Assembly (NCBI GenBank): GCA_034437515.1
Contig: DAOTTX010000398.1
Location: 1-42,329 of the forward strand
Length of the DNA: 42,329 nucleotides
Origin: DAOTTX01 sp034437515
GTDB taxonomy: Bacteria > Chloroflexota > Anaerolineae > Aggregatilineales > Phototrophicaceae
Reading direction: 5' to 3'
In this document: positions 42,238 to 42,329 of the stretch, in pieces
Layout of the letters: the number at the start of each line of letters is the position of its first letter
How positions within the stretch are numbered: the first letter of the stretch is position 1
Notes under the pieces: model-generated
The model's database searches: none
The model's input: the letters and a program-made list of their open reading frames with translations, nothing else
Told to the model about the DNA's origin: nothing
Made by a program: the position numbers and the translations under genes

Positions 42238-42329
42238 AACCCCCTCACCCCCTGCGACATTCGTCGTTTTCCCCCTCTCCCACACCCGGCCTACGGCCTG
42301 GGGCGAGGGGGATTAGCCGCCTACGGCGG
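42238..42329. repeat. Palindromic C/G-rich intergenic repeat
   Basis: Thirty bases after the mrpB stop, CCCCCTC (42271-42277) pairs with GAGGGGG (42305-42311), with GGCC-TAC-GGCC (42288-42298) at the centre. A second hairpin, CCGCC-TAC-GGCGG (42317-42329), follows at the window edge with the same CCTACGG core. A preceding CCCCTCACCCCCTG box resembles the first arm. This looks like a dispersed REP-type or MITE-like element, but one copy in one window cannot show dispersal. Confidence 0.6.

Overview
The window reads as ordinary chromosome from a GC-rich bacterium, most likely a member of the Chloroflexota (Anaerolineae-like). This placement is inference from character: Thr/Pro-rich linkers in a lipoprotein and an LCP protein, stacked GAF/PAS signalling proteins, several GT-C glycosyltransferases, a GH57 glucanotransferase, a CAP-LysM surface protein and a Mrp-type antiporter. 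I see no rRNA, tRNA, CRISPR array, transposase or phage gene.

Layout. 1-4153: a small unknown gene, a membrane glycosyltransferase on the minus strand and a GH57 4-alpha-glucanotransferase/amylase. 4155-18760 (minus): a tightly packed five-gene unit read from a good promoter at 18855-18884. In transcription order it encodes a soluble 3,514-residue sensor kinase with about 15 GAF and 5 PAS domains, a threonine-synthase-like PLP enzyme fused to two receiver domains, two stand-alone receivers (one with a long acidic tail) and a two-part GNAT acetyltransferase. No DNA-binding output domain is present, so the likely outputs are enzymes or protein contacts. This is the most unusual part of the window.

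19138-24634: a four-helix membrane protein with a possible SPFH-like cytoplasmic part, a lipoprotein overlapping plsY, and a CAP-LysM surface protein coupled to a GT-C glycosyltransferase. 25011-28666: an arylamine N-acetyltransferase and a YiiM-like MOSC protein one base apart, rsmI, then on the minus strand a degenerate response regulator coupled to a YkgJ-type cysteine-cluster protein. 29025-33865: a PaaI-type thioesterase divergent from two large overlapping GT-C glycosyltransferases, with a perfect palindrome between them. 33926-38451: a DUF4258 protein, a 2Fe-2S ferredoxin, two small unknown proteins, an LCP (LytR-CpsA-Psr) protein, a crotonase-type enoyl-CoA hydratase and a weak metallophosphatase-like protein.

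38452-42329: a 607-base gap contains a candidate structured small RNA (extended -10 promoter, long-range stem, strong terminator hairpin), followed by a fused mrpA-mrpB antiporter gene. As written, that gene is broken twice, by a one-base insertion near 39905 and an in-frame TAG at 41397. A palindromic C/G-rich repeat follows at the window end.

Leads in order of interest: the receiver-fused PLP enzyme in a kinase operon without a transcription-factor output; the structured RNA; the doubly interrupted mrpAB gene; and the NAT-MOSC pair, which may share N-hydroxylated substrates.
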